64,000 nucleotides of DNA, from NCBI RefSeq assembly GCF_000427465.1, contig NZ_ATYB01000014.1, positions 3,436,558 to 3,500,557 on the forward strand. Reading direction: 5' to 3'. Made by a program: the position numbers and the translations under genes. This DNA comes from Sinorhizobium arboris LMG 14919. Its GTDB lineage: Bacteria > Pseudomonadota > Alphaproteobacteria > Rhizobiales > Rhizobiaceae. Under the pieces are notes generated by a model. It had not been told where the DNA came from. It was given only the letters and a program-made list of their open reading frames with translations, and searched no databases. Each line of letters opens with the position of its first letter. Position 1 is the first letter of the stretch. Below are positions 29,482-38,483 of the stretch, in pieces.

Positions 29482-30264
29482 ATGAAAAACGTGAAACTCA
29501 AATCGCCACCACACGAGCCGAAGCCGGCAAAAGCGACAACGCGCCGCACGGGAGGCCGTGCGGGACCGCGCAGCGCATACCGCCCCGCGGAAGTGGAGGA
29601 AATCTTCCGCCGCTTTGCGGTTCAGCGTCCGGAGCCGAAGGGCGAGCTCGAGCACGTCAATCCGTTCACGCTCGTCGTGGCGGTGGCACTCTCGGCGCAG
29701 GCGACGGATTCCGGCGTCAACAAGGCGACCAGGCAGCTCTTCGCCGTCGCCGATACGCCCGAAAAGATGCTGGCGCTCGGTGAGGAACGGGTTCGCGACT
29801 ATATCAAGACGATCGGCCTCTATCGCAACAAGGCCAAAAACGTCATCGCGCTCTCCGAAAAGCTGATCGCCGACTTCGGCGGCGAGGTGCCGCGCACGCG
29901 CGAGGAGCTCGTGACGCTGCCCGGCGTCGGGCGAAAGACCGCGAACGTCGTGCTCTCGATGGCTTTCGGTCAGCCGACGATTGCCGTCGACACCCACATC
30001 TTCCGCATCGCCAACCGCATTCGGCTCGCGCCCGGCAAAACGCCGGACGAGGTGGAGGCTCACCTCCTGCGCGTTATCCCCAAGCACTATCTGTTCCATG
30101 CCCATCACTGGCTGATCCTGCATGGGCGCTACGTGTGCAAGGCGCGGCGGCCGGAATGCGAGCGCTGCGTCATTGCCGACCTCTGCAGATCGCCGGAAAA
30201 GACCTGCGACGTCCCGGCGCCGCTCGTCGAATTGCCGCCGCAGATGGTTCCCGCCGCCGGCTAA
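29482..30264 (+). CDS. nth: Endonuclease III
   Basis: 260 aa from ATG 29482. The helix-hairpin-helix [14 protein letters not shown] holds the catalytic Lys, and [12 protein letters not shown] holds the catalytic Asp. The C-terminal 4Fe-4S ligands are seen as C-X6-C-X2-C-X5-C in [17 protein letters not shown]. It removes oxidised pyrimidines in base excision repair. An N-terminal basic, low-complexity extension of about 35 residues ([17 protein letters not shown]) precedes the core, as is usual in rhizobia. Confidence 0.95.
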   Translation: MKNVKLKSPPHEPKPAKATTRRTGGRAGPRSAYRPAEVEEIFRRFAVQRPEPKGELEHVNPFTLVVAVALSAQATDSGVNKATRQLFAVADTPEKMLALGEERVRDYIKTIGLYRNKAKNVIALSEKLIADFGGEVPRTREELVTLPGVGRKTANVVLSMAFGQPTIAVDTHIFRIANRIRLAPGKTPDEVEAHLLRVIPKHYLFHAHHWLILHGRYVCKARRPECERCVIADLCRSPEKTCDVPAPLVELPPQMVPAAG

Positions 30265-30286
30265 TTGCCCGCCTGAGGGCGACGGG

Positions 30287-30880
30287 TCATGGAGCGATCA
30301 GGCGATCGATCAGCCGGTCGATGGCGTAGGCATAGTCGGCGCGAGCGGCACCCGCGTCGATTTCGAGCGCCGCGCGATCGAAAGCGGCCGACAGCAGGAA
30401 CGCCATCGCCTTGACGGTCTTTTCTTCCAGGCGGTGCGGAGCCATGGCGGCGGCCAGGCCTTCCTCCAGCGTTCTGCCGCCATGGGCGGCGTCGAGAGCC
30501 GCCATTTCGGTGACGCCCAGCACGGCCGGCCCGTCAAGCAGCAGCAGGCGCACCCTGCCTGGAACGGCCATGGCATCGAAATAGGCCGCTGCTCCGGCGA
30601 GCAGTGCCTCGCGAGGTGCCAGGGGAGCGCCGGCCAATCGCTCGATCGTCGCCGCGACTTCACAGGCTTCCCGTTCCACGATCGCCCGAAACAGCGCCTT
30701 TTTGTCGTCGAAGTGGTGATAGAGCGCGCCGCGCGTGAGCCCGGCTGCGGCGACGATGTCCGGCGTCGCGGTTTCGGCGTAGCCTCTGGAGACGAAGAGT
30801 GTGCGTGCGGCATCGAGGATCGCCGTTCGGGTGGCATCGGAGCGCTCCCGGTTGGAGCGCCGTGGTTCTTTTTGTTGCAT
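30287..30880 (-). CDS. TetR-family repressor
   Basis: 197 aa from ATG 30880. N-terminal TetR helix-turn-helix ([40 protein letters not shown]) and an all-helical ligand domain. It is divergent from a VOC-family gene. Two identical-looking 19-bp palindromes at 30879-30897 and 30906-30924 lie between them, the first overlapping its own start codon. This strongly implies autorepression and control of the neighbour. Ligand unknown. Confidence 0.9.
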   Translation of the reverse strand: MQQKEPRRSNRERSDATRTAILDAARTLFVSRGYAETATPDIVAAAGLTRGALYHHFDDKKALFRAIVEREACEVAATIERLAGAPLAPREALLAGAAAYFDAMAVPGRVRLLLLDGPAVLGVTEMAALDAAHGGRTLEEGLAAAMAPHRLEEKTVKAMAFLLSAAFDRAALEIDAGAARADYAYAIDRLIDRLIAP

Positions 30881-30924
30881 ACATGCAGCCTGTATGTTAT
30901 CGAGGATACATGCAGATTGTATGT
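30879..30924. promoter_or_regulatory. Two TetR-type operators
   Basis: ATACATGCAGCCTGTATGT (30879-30897) and ATACATGCAGATTGTATGT (30906-30924) are the same site twice, 27 bp apart. Both have the two-fold core ACAT/ATGT-like arms ATACA...TGTAT. Site 1 covers the repressor ATG; site 2 lies 23 bp before the VOC gene start. They differ only at the two central positions. Confidence 0.85.
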
Positions 30925-30946
30925 GATCAGGCGACGGAGGGAAAGG

Positions 30947-31372
30947 ATGAAATCGACGAGCTATTATCCGGTGATCATGACGCACGACGTGCGGCGGACG
31001 GCGGATTTCTACGTCAAGCATCTGCGCTTCGAGGCACTTTTCGTCAGCGATTGGTATATGCATCTTCAATCGACCGAGGACGAACATGTCACGCTAGCCG
31101 TGCTCGACTACCGTCATGAGACGGTGCCCGAACGGCACCGGGCGCCGGTGCAGGGCCTGCTTCTGAATTTCGAGGTGGAAGACCCCGATGGGCTCTATGC
31201 CGAGATACGCGATGCGGGCCTGCCCATCCTTAAGCCGATCTGCGACGAAGACTTCGGTCAACGCCATTTCATCATGGCCGACCCGAACGGCGTGATGATC
31301 GACATCATTAAGCCGATCCCGCCAAGCGCCGATTTCGCCGGCGCCTATGATGCAAAGGCGCTGCCGACGTGA
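30947..31372 (+). CDS. VOC/glyoxalase-superfamily protein
   Basis: 141 aa, ATG preceded by CGGAGGGAAAGG. The fold pattern of glyoxalase/bleomycin-resistance proteins is visible: [20 protein letters not shown] at the start, [20 protein letters not shown] in the middle and [15 protein letters not shown] at the end. Likely metal-binding acidic and His residues are in these strands. It is the probable target of the divergent TetR repressor. The substrate is unknown; detoxification of a small electrophile or antibiotic is a common role in this family. Confidence 0.8.
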   Translation: MKSTSYYPVIMTHDVRRTADFYVKHLRFEALFVSDWYMHLQSTEDEHVTLAVLDYRHETVPERHRAPVQGLLLNFEVEDPDGLYAEIRDAGLPILKPICDEDFGQRHFIMADPNGVMIDIIKPIPPSADFAGAYDAKALPT

Positions 31373-31411
31373 TCGTCGGCATCCCCCGATTTTCCGCTGC
31401 ATGCGGGAGCC

Positions 31412-31464
31412 TTCCGGCATTTGAAGAAGCGCATAACGCTGTTGCGTCTTCCAAATGGCCGGAA
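31412..31464. repeat. Imperfect 22-bp inverted repeat between VOC gene and pfkB gene
   Basis: The arms 31412-31433 (begins TTCCGGCATTTG) and 31443-31464 (ends CAAATGGCCGGAA) pair over about 20 of 22 positions, with a 9-base loop. There is no T-tract, so it is at best an atypical terminator. The rest of the 139-bp gap shows nothing else. Confidence 0.5.
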
Positions 31465-31511
31465 AACCGCTATTAACGAACACCGGTCACCAAGAAACCC
31501 GGACGGAGTTC

Positions 31512-32504
31512 ATGGCAAAATACGACGTTCTGACGATCGGCAACGCGATCGTCGATATCATTGCGCGCTGCGATGACAGCTTTCTCGAGGAAAACGGCAT
31601 CATCAAGGGCGCGATGAACCTCATCAACGCCGAACGCGCCGAGTTGCTCTATTCGCGAATGGGACCGGCGGTCGAAGCCTCCGGCGGCAGCGCCGGCAAT
31701 ACGGCGGCAGGCGTTGCGAGCCTTGGCGGGCGCGCTGCCTATTTCGGCAAGGTCGCCGACGACCAGCTCGGCGAGATCTTCACCCACGACATCCGCGCAC
31801 AGGGCGTCCATTTCCAGACGAAGCCGCTCGACGGCCATCCCCCGACGGCCCGCTCGATGATCTTCGTGACCGAGGATGGCGAGCGCTCGATGAACACCTA
31901 TCTCGGCGCCTGCGTCGAGCTCGGTCCTGACGATGTCGAGGACGACGTCGTTGCCCAGTCGAAGGTAACCTATTTCGAAGGCTACCTATGGGACCCGCCG
32001 CGCGCCAAGGACGCGATCCGCGAAGCGGCGCGCATCGCCCATGCCCATGGGCGGGAAACGGCGATGACGCTCTCCGACAGTTTCTGCGTGCATCGCTACC
32101 GGAGCGAGTTCCTCGAGCTGATGCGCTCGGGCACGGTCGACATCGTCTTCGCCAACCGGCAGGAGGCGCTCGCGCTTTACGAAACCGAAGACTTCGACCG
32201 CGCGCTCGCGCTGCTGGCCAAGGACTGCAAGCTTGCGGCGGTCACGCTGAGCGAGGAAGGCTCCGTCGTCGTGCGCGGGTCTGAGCGCGTACGCGTCGGC
32301 GCGAGCGTTCTGGAGCAAGTGGTCGACACCACCGGTGCCGGCGATCTCTACGCGGCCGGCTTCCTCTTCGGCTACACCGCGGGCCGCTCGCTCGAGGATT
32401 GCAGCAAGCTCGGCAATATGGCCGCGGGCATCGTCATCGGCCAGATCGGCCCGCGCCCGCTGGTTTCGCTTGCCGGCGCTGCCCGGCAGGCTGCTCTCGT
32501 CTGA
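31512..32504 (+). CDS. PfkB-family carbohydrate/adenosine kinase
   Basis: 330 aa. PfkB signatures are complete: the first near residue 60 (EASGGSAGNTAAGVASLGG region) and the second, DTTGAGDLYAAGFLFGYT, with the catalytic Asp near residue 280. It is closest in style to the adenosine kinase-like group annotated in rhizobia (YDVLTIGNAIVDIIARCDD start). It phosphorylates a ribosyl or sugar substrate with ATP; the exact substrate cannot be read from sequence. GGACGGAG precedes the ATG. A P-loop kinase follows after 37 bp. Confidence 0.87.
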   Translation: MAKYDVLTIGNAIVDIIARCDDSFLEENGIIKGAMNLINAERAELLYSRMGPAVEASGGSAGNTAAGVASLGGRAAYFGKVADDQLGEIFTHDIRAQGVHFQTKPLDGHPPTARSMIFVTEDGERSMNTYLGACVELGPDDVEDDVVAQSKVTYFEGYLWDPPRAKDAIREAARIAHAHGRETAMTLSDSFCVHRYRSEFLELMRSGTVDIVFANRQEALALYETEDFDRALALLAKDCKLAAVTLSEEGSVVVRGSERVRVGASVLEQVVDTTGAGDLYAAGFLFGYTAGRSLEDCSKLGNMAAGIVIGQIGPRPLVSLAGAARQAALV

Positions 32505-32541
32505 GGCTCCCGTCCGAGCGGCGAAACGAAAGCACGCGTTC

Positions 32542-33057
32542 ATGCTCATCATCTTGGGAGGCTTGCCCGGCTCCGGGAAGACGACGATTGCTCGCGCTTT
32601 GGCGAAGCGGTTAGGCGCGGTGCATGTGCGCGTCGATACGATCGAGCAATGCATTCGAGCTTCGGGCGTCCCGGACTCCGAAGTCGGGGCCGCAGGATAT
32701 CTGGCGGCCTATGGGGTGGCCGAGGACAACCTCACGCTCGGCCACACCGTCATTGCCGATTCCGTCAATGGCCTGGGCGTGACGCGAGACGCCTGGCGCG
32801 CGGTCGCAGACCGATCGGCGGCACCGGCCGTCGAGGTGGAGGTCGTCTGCTCGGACAAGGCGGAACATCGCCGGCGCGCGGAAACCCGGCTTTCCGACGT
32901 ACCGGGGCTGACGAAACCAACCTGGCAAGAGATCGCCGATCGCGTTTACGAAGATTGGGGGTCGCGTCCCCTCGTCATCGACACCGCGGCGACGAGCGTC
33001 GACGAGCTCGTCGCCGACCTTATTTCGAAGCTCGAGCGCAGCCGTATGGGGAGCTGA
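32542..33057 (+). CDS. AAA-type P-loop kinase (zeta-toxin/ATP-binding family)
   Basis: 171 aa. The Walker A is at the very N-terminus, GGLPGSGKTTIARALA (residues 6-21). A DTIEQCIRASG segment then resembles the Asp and lid regions of small-molecule kinases such as chloramphenicol phosphotransferase-like and gluconokinase-like proteins. The longer in-frame extension upstream overlaps the pfkB gene and is rejected. Substrate unknown. It probably shares a transcript with the PfkB gene. Confidence 0.72.
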   Translation: MLIILGGLPGSGKTTIARALAKRLGAVHVRVDTIEQCIRASGVPDSEVGAAGYLAAYGVAEDNLTLGHTVIADSVNGLGVTRDAWRAVADRSAAPAVEVEVVCSDKAEHRRRAETRLSDVPGLTKPTWQEIADRVYEDWGSRPLVIDTAATSVDELVADLISKLERSRMGS

Positions 33058-33077
33058 CGCCGCCCCTTCGCCACCGC

Positions 33078-33629
33078 CTATTTGAAGGCCTCGCCCGGAT
33101 ATGCGCCCCAGATCTCGCTCTGGGCGATCCAGCCTTCGACCCCTTGCGTTTCGGCATGGCACCAGTCGCCGTTGCATTCGCCGATGTGCAGCATGACGCC
33201 GGGTTCGATGCGGGCGACGATCGGCGCAGTGCCCTGCGGGTCGCGACGCATGTTGACGAAAACGCCCTCACCCTTGCTGCGCATCCATGGGGCGGCCAGG
33301 GCCGTACGATCGCCGGAGAGAAGCGCCTGGTTGACCCAGCCCTCGGTACCGTCGGCGTCCCGGATCCGGCGCCAATTGTCGTATTCCTGGATGATCTCGA
33401 CCGGCACACCGGATTTGAGGTAGCGGAAGGCAACTGCATAATCGATGCTCGGGCCGATTCTCAGGTTTACGCTTTTCGCCTTCAGGCTGACGAAACGGGG
33501 GAGGGGAAGCCCGCTCGGCCCTTTCGCGGCCTGCGCGTGGGCGGTGGCGGCCGTCAAGACCGCTCCGAGCAAGGCTGCCATCGTGAGAATGGAAACTCTG
33601 GAAATGACGTGACGCATGACGAAGCTCAT
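33078..33629 (-). CDS. Secreted SH3-domain protein
   Basis: 183 aa from ATG 33629; ATG 33617 is also possible. The signal peptide is hydrophobic to about residue 30 and ends AHAQ. Two tandem bacterial SH3-like units follow: VNLRIGPSIDYAVAFRYLKSG in spaced form, then VFVNMRRDPQGTAPIVARIE with ECNGDWCHAETQGVEGWI. This arrangement matches the SH3 family of alphaproteobacteria (DUF1058-like). It is presumed periplasmic and cell-wall associated. Divergent from the 2-hydroxyacid dehydrogenase gene. Confidence 0.82.
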   Translation of the reverse strand: MSFVMRHVISRVSILTMAALLGAVLTAATAHAQAAKGPSGLPLPRFVSLKAKSVNLRIGPSIDYAVAFRYLKSGVPVEIIQEYDNWRRIRDADGTEGWVNQALLSGDRTALAAPWMRSKGEGVFVNMRRDPQGTAPIVARIEPGVMLHIGECNGDWCHAETQGVEGWIAQSEIWGAYPGEAFK

Positions 33630-33833
33630 CTTCCGAACGTAAGCAGGGCTTTGCGCAGGCCCTTGCGATGCTGACCGGCCAGTCGCCCGCAAATCCCCGC
33701 ACCTTTCGAATCCCCGCACGGGGCGGCGACTTTCAATTGTGTTCCCCACCGGGTCTGGTAGAAATTGCGGCTGTAGGGAGAACTATCACCCGACTTGGTT
33801 AAGGACCCGTCAACGAGGGCGCTGCTCACAGCA

Positions 33834-34838
33834 ATGACAAGCAAGAAAAAGCCAACGGTGTACATCACCCGCAAACTGCCGGACCTCGTCGAAACCAGGA
33901 TGCGCGAGCTCTTCGACGCGGAGCTGAACATCGATGACACGCCGCGCAGCCAGCCGGAGCTGGTTGCCGCGGTCAAGCGGGCCGACGTGCTCGTGCCGAC
34001 GGTGACGGACCGGATAGACGCCGCGCTGATCGAGCAGGCCGGGCCGCAGCTCAAGCTCATCGCCGCCTTCTCGAATGGTGTCGACAACATCGATGTGGAT
34101 GCGGCCGCGCGCAAGGGCATCACCGTGACCAACACGCCGAACGTCCTGACCGAGGATACCGCCGACATGACGATGGCGCTGATCCTCGCGGTGCCGCGCC
34201 GCCTCGCCGAAGGTGCCCAGATGCTGACCGATCGGAAGGGGGAATGGGCAGGCTGGTCCCCCACTTGGATGCTGGGCCGGCGCATTGCCGGCAAACGCAT
34301 CGGTATCGTCGGCATGGGGCGGATCGGAACCGCCGTCGCCCGCCGCGCCAAGGCTTTCGGGCTTTCGATCCACTACCACAATCGTCACCGCGTCAAGCGC
34401 GAAACCGAGGAGATGCTGGAAGCGACCTACTGGGACAGCCTCGATCAGATGCTCGCCCGCGTCGACATCGTCTCCGTCAACTGCCCGTCAACCCCGGCGA
34501 CTTATCATCTGCTCTCCGCCCGGCGGCTGGCGCTGATGCGGCCCGACAGCTATATCGTCAACACCGCCCGCGGCGGCATCATCGACGAGGCCGCTCTGAT
34601 CAAGAGTCTCCGTGAAGGCAAGATCGCCGGCGCAGGCCTCGACGTGTTCGAAAACGAACCGGCCGTCAATCCGAAGCTCATCAGGCTTGCCGGCGAGGGA
34701 AAGGTTGTGCTCCTGCCGCATATGAGTTCGGCGACGCTGGAAGGCCGCATCGACATGGGCGAGAAGGTGGTGATCAACATCCGTACCTTCTTCGACGGCC
34801 ACCGCCCGCCCGACAGGGTGCTGCCCGGGCGGGATTGA
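33834..34838 (+). CDS. D-2-hydroxyacid dehydrogenase (glyoxylate reductase type)
   Basis: 334 aa from ATG 33834. NAD(P)-binding motif VGMGRIGTAVARRA near residue 155, catalytic Arg in NTARGGIIDEAALI, Glu in DVFENEPAV, and His in LLPHMSSATLEGR. It belongs to the GyaR/glycerate-dehydrogenase branch, different from the GhrA at 14665. It acts on glyoxylate, hydroxypyruvate or a related 2-oxoacid. It stands alone; a repeat and polA (convergent) follow. Confidence 0.87.
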   Translation: MTSKKKPTVYITRKLPDLVETRMRELFDAELNIDDTPRSQPELVAAVKRADVLVPTVTDRIDAALIEQAGPQLKLIAAFSNGVDNIDVDAAARKGITVTNTPNVLTEDTADMTMALILAVPRRLAEGAQMLTDRKGEWAGWSPTWMLGRRIAGKRIGIVGMGRIGTAVARRAKAFGLSIHYHNRHRVKRETEEMLEATYWDSLDQMLARVDIVSVNCPSTPATYHLLSARRLALMRPDSYIVNTARGGIIDEAALIKSLREGKIAGAGLDVFENEPAVNPKLIRLAGEGKVVLLPHMSSATLEGRIDMGEKVVINIRTFFDGHRPPDRVLPGRD

Positions 34839-34892
34839 ACCTTTGCTCCCCTGAATGAGACGCGCGGCGCCGTTGGAAACGTATCGGAGGAC

Positions 34893-34960
34893 TGCAATCT
34901 CCCCTTCTCTGTGCCTGTCACAGAGATGAGAGCAACGCCGCGTCTGCGGCGAGGGAAGGG
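34893..34960. repeat. Intergenic palindromic element
   Basis: TCTCTGTG-CCTGT-CACAGAGA (34907-34927 region) forms a perfect 8-bp hairpin, followed by GCCGCG TCT GCGGC. The wording resembles a dispersed rhizobial intergenic repeat family, but I know this only from general familiarity. It lies between convergent genes and may act as a bidirectional end hairpin. Confidence 0.45.
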
Positions 34961-34993
34961 TTCTTTCAGCCCAGGGACTTGGTCTGGCCGGCC

Positions 34994-37900
34994 TTAATGC
35001 GCCTCGTCCCAGTTGTTTGCCGCGCGCGCATCGACCTTGAGCGGTACCCTCATGTCGAGCGCGGGCATCGCGGCGTTCTCCATCACCGACACGATGACCG
35101 GAATGGCTCGCTCGATCTCGCCATCCTCCACCTCGAAGATGAGTTCGTCATGAACCTGAAGGAGCATTCGCGCGGAAAGCCTGGCCGCCTCGAGTGCCGG
35201 CTCCATCTTGACCATTGCGCGGCGGATGATATCGGCAGCCGAGCCCTGGATCGGGGCATTGATCGAAGCGCGTTCGTTGAAGGCGCGCATCGAAGGATTG
35301 GACGAGCGGATGTCCGGGTAGTGCGCACGGCGACCGAAGATCGTTTCGACATAACCGTTCTCGCGGGCGAAGGCCTTGGTGTTTTCCATATAGTCGCGGA
35401 TGCCGGGGAAGCGCTCGAAATATCGTTTGATATAGTCGCTCGCCTCCGAGCGCTCTATCGAAAGCTGATTGGCAAGCCCGAAGGCGGAGATGCCGTAGAT
35501 GATGCCGAAATTGATCGCCTTGGCGCGGCGGCGGATCTCGCTCGGCATACCATCCACCGGCACGCCGAACATTTCCGAAGCGGTCATCGCATGGATGTCG
35601 ACGCCATCGGCGAAGGCCTGGCGCAGCTGCGGGATGTCCGCGACGTGGGCGAGCACCCTGAGCTCGATCTGGCTGTAGTCCGCCGAGACCAGTTTGTGTC
35701 CCGGCGTCGTCACGAACGCCGTGCGGATCTTGCGTCCCTCGGCGGTCCTGATCGGAATGTTCTGCAGGTTCGGGTCGGACGAGGAGAGCCGCCCGGTCGT
35801 CGTCGCAGCCAACGCAAAACAGGTGTGGACGCGTTTCGTTTCCGGATGCACGAAGCCGGGCAGAGCGTCGGTATAGGTCGATTTGAGCTTGGTCAGCTGC
35901 CGCCAGTCGACGATCTTGCGTGGCAGGTCGTGCCCGGCGGCAGCGAGATCCTCGAGCACCTGCGCTGATGTCGACCATTGCCCGGTCTTGGTTTTGGAGC
36001 CGCCCGGAAGGCCCATCTTTCCAAAGAGAATGTCGCCGAGCTGCTTCGGCGAGCCGATGGTGAAGGTCTCGCCGGCAAGGCGATAGATCTCGTCCTCAAG
36101 CGCCGCTGCTCCCTGCGCCAGCTCGCCGGAGAGGCGCGACAGAATCTGCCTGTCGACGGTGATCCCGCGTTCCTCCATGCCGGCAAGTACCGAAATCAGC
36201 GGCCGCTCCAGCCGCTCGTAGACGCGCGTCAAGCCCTTGGCGGCGAGTCGGGGCTTCAGCACATGCCAAAGCCTCAGCGTGATATCCGCATCCTCCGCTG
36301 CATAGGTCGTCGCCTTGTCGATGCCGACGAAGTCGAAGGTGAGCGACGACCGGCCGGTACCGGTGACGTCCTTGTAGGCGACCGGCGTGTGGCCGAGCCA
36401 GCGTTCGGCGAGAGAATCCATGCCATGGGCTCCGTTGCCGGCGTCCAGCACATAGGACATCAGCATCGTGTCGTCGAAGCTTCGCATGGCGATACCGTGC
36501 CGCTTCATCACGAGGTAGCCGTATTTCAGGTTCTGCCCGACCTTCAGGACGGACTGATCCTCCAGCAACCCCTTTAGCCGGCTCAGGGCGTCGCGGACCG
36601 GCACCTGGCTTTCGACGAGGCCACCTCCCAAGAGATCGCTGACGCCGCTCTTGTGCGCGAGCGGCACATAGGCGGCCCTGATCCTGGAGCCCGAAGGGTC
36701 ATTCGCGTAATCGGCGATCGCCAGCGAGAAGCCGACGAGGTCTGCGCGCATGGCGTCGGGCGACGTCGCCTGGGTGCCGAAGCCGACGAGGCCCGCCTCG
36801 CGGGCGTCGGCAATCCAGCGTTCAAGCGTCTCGATATCGCGGATGGTGAGATATCCGGAATGGTCGAAGGGGGCGCTGCCGAAATAGGCTGCACGCGCCT
36901 CGGCGAGGCCGGAGGGTGTGGCACCGGTCGTATCGGCATCCTGACCGGGCGAAAGAAACGAAACCGCCGCCCTGGCCGCATTTCCGCGCGGCGGCGCCGC
37001 ACTCGAAGATTGCGGCGACGGCGGTGGGCCGCCCGCTTCGCCGATGTCGAGATCCGGCCCATGCGCCTGCGCGCCCCATTCGACCGGTACATGAGCCGGC
37101 TCGATCACTTCGGCATCCGTATCGGTCGCCGCCGCGACGCGGCGCGTCAGCGTGGTGAATTCCATTGCCTTCAGGAAAGCGATGAGCTTCGGGCCGTCCT
37201 GCGAATCGAGCCTGAAGTCTTCGAGCGGCACGTCGAGCGGAGTGTCGTTCTTCAGCGTCACGAGCTCACGCGAAAGGCGCGCCAGATCGGCATTGGCGAT
37301 GATGGACTCGCGCCGCTTCTGCTGTTTGATTTCGCCAGCCCGCGCAAGCAGCGTGTCGAGATCGCCATATTCCTCGAGGAGCTGGGCTGCCGTCTTCGGC
37401 CCTATCCCGGGGATGCCCGGAACGTTATCGGTCGAATCGCCGGTCATCGCCTGGAGATCGATCATCTTTTCCGGCGGCACGCCCCATTTCTCGATCACGT
37501 CCGGAACGGTGATCTGCTTGTCCTTCATGCTGTCATACATCGACACCTTCGGCGTGACGAGCTGCATGAGGTCCTTGTCCGACGAAACGATGGTCACGTC
37601 GGCGCCCGCCTCTTCGGCCATCCGCGCGTAGGTCGCGATGAGGTCGTCGGCCTCGTAGCCCTCCTTCTCGATGCAGGGCAGGTTGAAGGCGCGGGTCGCG
37701 TGTCGGATGAGCCCGAACTGCGGGATCAGGTCCTCCGGCGGCGCTGTCCGGTTCGCCTTGTACTGGTCGTAGAGCCCGTTGCGGAAGGTTTTCGAGGAAT
37801 AGTCGAAGATCACGGCGAAATGCGTCGGCGTCACGCCGACGGAGGTGTCGCGCGCGTCGGTCAATAGCTTCCAGAGCATGTTGCAGAATCCCGCCACCGC

Positions 37901-38008
37901 ATTGACGGGAAGTCCGTCCGACTTTCGATTGAGCGGCGGGATTGCGTGGAACGCCCGGAAGATGAAGCCCGAGCCGTCGACGAGGAAGAGATGATCACCG
38001 TTTTTCAT
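34994..38008 (-). CDS. polA: DNA polymerase I
   Basis: 1004 aa from ATG 38008 (MKNGDHLFLVDGSGFIFRAF). The 5'-nuclease domain (about 1-310) has SSDKDLMQL and the helix-hairpin-helix GIPGIGPKTAAQLL. A 3'-5' exonuclease-like domain (about 395-590) follows, then the polymerase domain with motif A SADYSQIELRVLAHVA, motif B RRRAKAINFGIIYG and motif C QVHDELIFEV. The 3'-5' exonuclease domain contains a long Ala/Gly/Pro-rich linker before it (about 350-400). It functions in Okazaki-fragment maturation and repair. An alpha-r7-like sRNA gene lies upstream. Confidence 0.97.
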   Translation of the reverse strand: MKNGDHLFLVDGSGFIFRAFHAIPPLNRKSDGLPVNAVAGFCNMLWKLLTDARDTSVGVTPTHFAVIFDYSSKTFRNGLYDQYKANRTAPPEDLIPQFGLIRHATRAFNLPCIEKEGYEADDLIATYARMAEEAGADVTIVSSDKDLMQLVTPKVSMYDSMKDKQITVPDVIEKWGVPPEKMIDLQAMTGDSTDNVPGIPGIGPKTAAQLLEEYGDLDTLLARAGEIKQQKRRESIIANADLARLSRELVTLKNDTPLDVPLEDFRLDSQDGPKLIAFLKAMEFTTLTRRVAAATDTDAEVIEPAHVPVEWGAQAHGPDLDIGEAGGPPPSPQSSSAAPPRGNAARAAVSFLSPGQDADTTGATPSGLAEARAAYFGSAPFDHSGYLTIRDIETLERWIADAREAGLVGFGTQATSPDAMRADLVGFSLAIADYANDPSGSRIRAAYVPLAHKSGVSDLLGGGLVESQVPVRDALSRLKGLLEDQSVLKVGQNLKYGYLVMKRHGIAMRSFDDTMLMSYVLDAGNGAHGMDSLAERWLGHTPVAYKDVTGTGRSSLTFDFVGIDKATTYAAEDADITLRLWHVLKPRLAAKGLTRVYERLERPLISVLAGMEERGITVDRQILSRLSGELAQGAAALEDEIYRLAGETFTIGSPKQLGDILFGKMGLPGGSKTKTGQWSTSAQVLEDLAAAGHDLPRKIVDWRQLTKLKSTYTDALPGFVHPETKRVHTCFALAATTTGRLSSSDPNLQNIPIRTAEGRKIRTAFVTTPGHKLVSADYSQIELRVLAHVADIPQLRQAFADGVDIHAMTASEMFGVPVDGMPSEIRRRAKAINFGIIYGISAFGLANQLSIERSEASDYIKRYFERFPGIRDYMENTKAFARENGYVETIFGRRAHYPDIRSSNPSMRAFNERASINAPIQGSAADIIRRAMVKMEPALEAARLSARMLLQVHDELIFEVEDGEIERAIPVIVSVMENAAMPALDMRVPLKVDARAANNWDEAH

Positions 38009-38167
38009 GCGGCCATGGATAGCGCGGGGCAAAGGAAAGGTCCATTGCGGTTTTCCTGCGCTGCCCCATAAAGTCGAGCGCCAGGCGCCCCCGGGAGCCC
38101 GACGACCGAGCGCGGAACACTCACGCAAACGTTACGTATTTGTAATGTGCGATTCAGTCGGGCAATC

Positions 38168-38196
38168 CTTGAAATGCCACATTTGACTCCTCAAAT
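38168..38196 (+). promoter_or_regulatory. Predicted sigma-70 promoter of the alpha-r7-like sRNA
   Basis: CTTGAA (38168-38173), 17-bp spacer, TCAAAT (38191-38196). This is close to the rhizobial CTTGAC-N17-CTATAT consensus and places the start at about 38202. The 38009-38167 part of the gap shows no gene. Confidence 0.55.
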
Positions 38197-38201
38197 CATG
38201 T

Positions 38202-38351
38202 CGAGCGGCACTCATCAATGCCGTGCGTCTGGTGATTGGCCTGTCCCCCGCCCGCACCAGATGAGGACAAAGGCCTCATCCCCCTCTCCGGGCCTTTGTC
38301 CCGCTTTCAAAGAGCCGTCATGGCGCCGCCTCCGCGCCTTGACGGTTTTTT
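38202..38351 (+). ncRNA. alpha-r7-type small RNA (Smr7C-like)
   Basis: No protein gene precedes it, yet a strong rho-independent terminator is present: CCGTCATGGCG (38315-38325) pairs with CGCCTTGACGG (38335-38345, one mismatch), followed by TTTTTTG. Upstream there is a promoter-like CTTGAA-N17-TCAAAT. The predicted transcript is about 150 nt with three hairpins: CGGCA/TGCCG (38206-38223), GGACAAAGGCC/GGCCTTTGTCC (38265-38301) and the terminator. From memory, S. meliloti Smr7C is about 150 nt and lies between polA and a MarR-type gene, which matches this position exactly. Target and function are not readable here. Confidence 0.8.
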
Positions 38352-38483
38352 GTTGTCTCTGATCCGGGCGAACCAAGGAGGATCGCCGGCGCGATCTCAA
38401 ATCCCCGTGAAGTCGGCGCAGTTTGCGCTTCATTGCAGGCTTTGCAACTTGTGCCAGCCCCGCGTCCCGCGTTAGGCATAGGC

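Noticed and set aside
34994..38128. Upstream start for polA at 38128
   Set aside because: The added residues are not polymerase-like. The conserved N-terminus MKNGDHLFLVDGSG starts at 38008.
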